Assembly (NCBI GenBank): GCA_030867875.1
Contig: JAOWCC010000026.1
Location: forward strand, 186,001-250,000
DNA: 64,000 nucleotides
Reading direction: 5' to 3'
Source: Actinernus sp. WN-2022
Lineage: Eukaryota > Cnidaria > Anthozoa > Actiniaria > Actinernidae
Shown here: one piece after another, positions 62,555 through 64,000 of the stretch
Numbering within the stretch: position 1 is the first letter of the stretch
How the letters are laid out: each line of letters opens with the position of its first letter
Notes under the pieces: model-generated
The model's database searches: none
What the model was told of the DNA's origin: nothing
The model's input: only the letters and a program-made list of their open reading frames with translations
Translations under genes and position numbers: made by a program

Positions 62555-63700
62555 AAAACGGTAAAAGCTTTAGGTTATCGCAGCTTATATACAATACTTG
62601 TTCTCTGCATGTTCCGGTGGATTTTAATAAACTCGTAGATAATATCACTTTTAATTTGATTTGGAACAAGAAACCATATGGTGGGTTTGAGATGATCGAG
62701 TTGAAAACTTTTGAAAAATCTCTTAAAGTGCCACTACGACGAAAATTTACCATTTCGATTTGCCACTTTTTCAGTGTCTATAGGTCAATCAGTATTAGAA
62801 ATATCCGAAATGGTAAAAAAAATTCCCAAATGGGCATCTTAAACCACAAATTTTAGGAGAGTTTACCGGTAAAATCCTGTCCGCCATTGCTGGAAGCCGT
62901 GCCCTTTGTTCAGCTTTAAACAAAGGTTTATTCACCGGAAGTGATGTCATACACTTAACACGACAACCTCGTGGCGCGAAATAGCGTGCATAAAAAAGTA
63001 GCCAACCTCGCAAAGATAAATATAACTTTCTTCTTATGTACGTGAAGACGTTTTTAGTAGAAATATGCCTCCAGGCGTTGTGTTCTGCAGGCGAGCGTTA
63101 AGTGTATGACATCATTTCCGGTGAATAAACCTTTGTTTAAAGCTGAACAAAGGGCACGGCTTCCAGTAATGGCGGACGTGTAGATTCAATATTCGGAGCT
63201 AAAAAAATAAGACTTCCTGTCGTTGTATCGAAAAACAATTTGAACTGGTAATAATATATGAACTCTACTTTATGAATATGGAAAAACATTGATATGTCAA
63301 AATTTGATCGTAGGGGCACTTTAAGCTTTCTTGGATTAAAAGATTTCTTGATGATTTTGATGCCTCCTGGAAAGTTATTCCTTTATATTATTTAAATAAA
63401 TTTGGCGGTAAATTTTTGTTTCAATGTAATTTCGATATTGCATCACTTGCTGTTAATCTTGATAAAACTATACCTTCGTTTTATCTGGATATTTTAAAAT
63501 ATTGGGCTGACTTGATGGATGATCAATTAAAATCGTCACGTAAGTGGTATAATGAAGTAATATGGAACAATAAAAATCTTAAAATAGGAGGTAAATCTTT
63601 TTATTATAAACAATGGCATCAGGCTGGCATAGTTTATGTACATGATTTATATTCTTTGGAAGGGGGGATTTAATTCCTCCATTTAATTCCTGTAAATGAA
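62555..63700 (+). pseudogene. L1/Tx1-like LINE C-terminal fragment, split by a MITE
   Basis: FNKLVDNITFNLIWNKKPYG and FEMIELKTFEKSL before the MITE, then PLYYLNKFGGKFLFQCNFD-type text and GGKSFYYKQWHQAGIVYVHD after it. The MITE at 62727-63320 lies between, flanked by TTAA. Same LINE family as 60222-61260, opposite strand. Confidence 0.7.
62727..63320. mobile_element. piggyBac-type MITE, TTAA duplication
   Basis: Flanked by TTAA at 62723-62726 and 63321-63324. Tips AGTGCCACTACGA and TCGTAGGGGCACT. A second inverted pair inside reads AGCTTTAAACAAAGGTTTAT. Shares the AGTGCC tip with the element at 7354-7903. Confidence 0.75.
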
Positions 63701-64000
63701 GCTTGTTTGTCTGATTCTGAAGATACAGATATTTGTTTTGCTGATAACAATAAGATTAACAAACGAACTAAAATGTCATCCGCCATGTATAGAAACCATG
63801 TATAGAAACATTTGTCCCCCCTACTTCCGAAACACAAATTTTTAGGGCTGGAATTAAATTGGAAGATTTGCAATATCTCTATCAGCTACCTTTCTAGGGA
63901 AACATCTGAAACTGAGTATGTTTCAGCTCAAAAGTATTCACGGTATACTGCCCTCAAATTCATTACTTTTTTAAATGAATCTAGTTAAGTCAATGAACTG

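Overview
The window is eukaryotic, AT-rich and repeat-dense. The mix of repeats suggests a cnidarian, probably an anthozoan such as a stony coral or sea anemone: Penelope-like elements with GIY-YIG endonucleases, a DIRS-like element, a chromodomain Ty3/gypsy element, CR1- and L1/Tx1-like LINE fragments, tRNA-derived SINEs, many MITEs, and a Polinton/adintovirus-type element. This assignment is from repeat flavour and memory of similar proteins, not from a search. I see no convincing single-copy host gene; the window is a nest of mobile elements.

Two related mobile elements dominate. (1) Positions 18245-33764 hold a complete 15,520-bp Polinton/Maverick-type endogenous virus. It is flanked by a 5-bp target duplication (TAATC) and sits inside the reverse transcriptase of a Penelope-like element. 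From left to right it encodes an F-box/ankyrin protein (+), a zinc-binding protein (+), a TFIIB-like factor (+), a glycine-rich membrane protein (-), a probable minor capsid protein (-), a 545-aa structural protein (+), a coiled-coil membrane protein (-), a double-jelly-roll major capsid protein (+), an A32/FtsK-type packaging ATPase (+), four small proteins (+), a DD(34)E integrase (+), and a protein-primed family B DNA polymerase (-) whose N-terminal part lies in a separate overlapping frame. Genes overlap or are separated by tens of bases. Two short divergent promoters, two A/T-flanked hairpins and an 11-bp tandem array fill the gaps. Each end of the element is itself a 232-bp palindrome.

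(2) Positions 10046-15245 hold a 5,200-bp element flanked by a 6-bp duplication (AACAAC). It is one near-perfect palindrome with about 2.58-kb arms around a spacer of about 50 bp. Each arm carries the same three small genes: a 183-aa protein, an acidic 157-aa protein and a C2H2-like zinc finger protein. Its tips start with AGTAGT, as do those of the Polinton, and it has no integrase or polymerase. I propose that it is a palindromic satellite mobilised in trans by a Polinton-type integrase. This is the strongest candidate for an undescribed system here.

The rest, by region: 1-6250 mostly featureless; 6378-9420 MITEs and Penelope fragments; 15252-18244 LINE remnants, MITEs and the left part of the interrupted Penelope RT; 33765-39560 the right part of that RT, further Penelope fragments, a full-length SINE, a LINE inserted in a Penelope endonuclease, and a gypsy fragment; 39623-43147 a decayed hAT element holding a second long-inverted-repeat element with an open 205-aa reading frame; 43728-48373 a decayed DIRS-like element inserted in a short-period satellite; 50192-53000 a TIR-bounded element and local tandem duplications; 55650-59000 a decayed chromodomain gypsy element; 60220-63700 L1-like LINE fragments, one split by a TTAA MITE.
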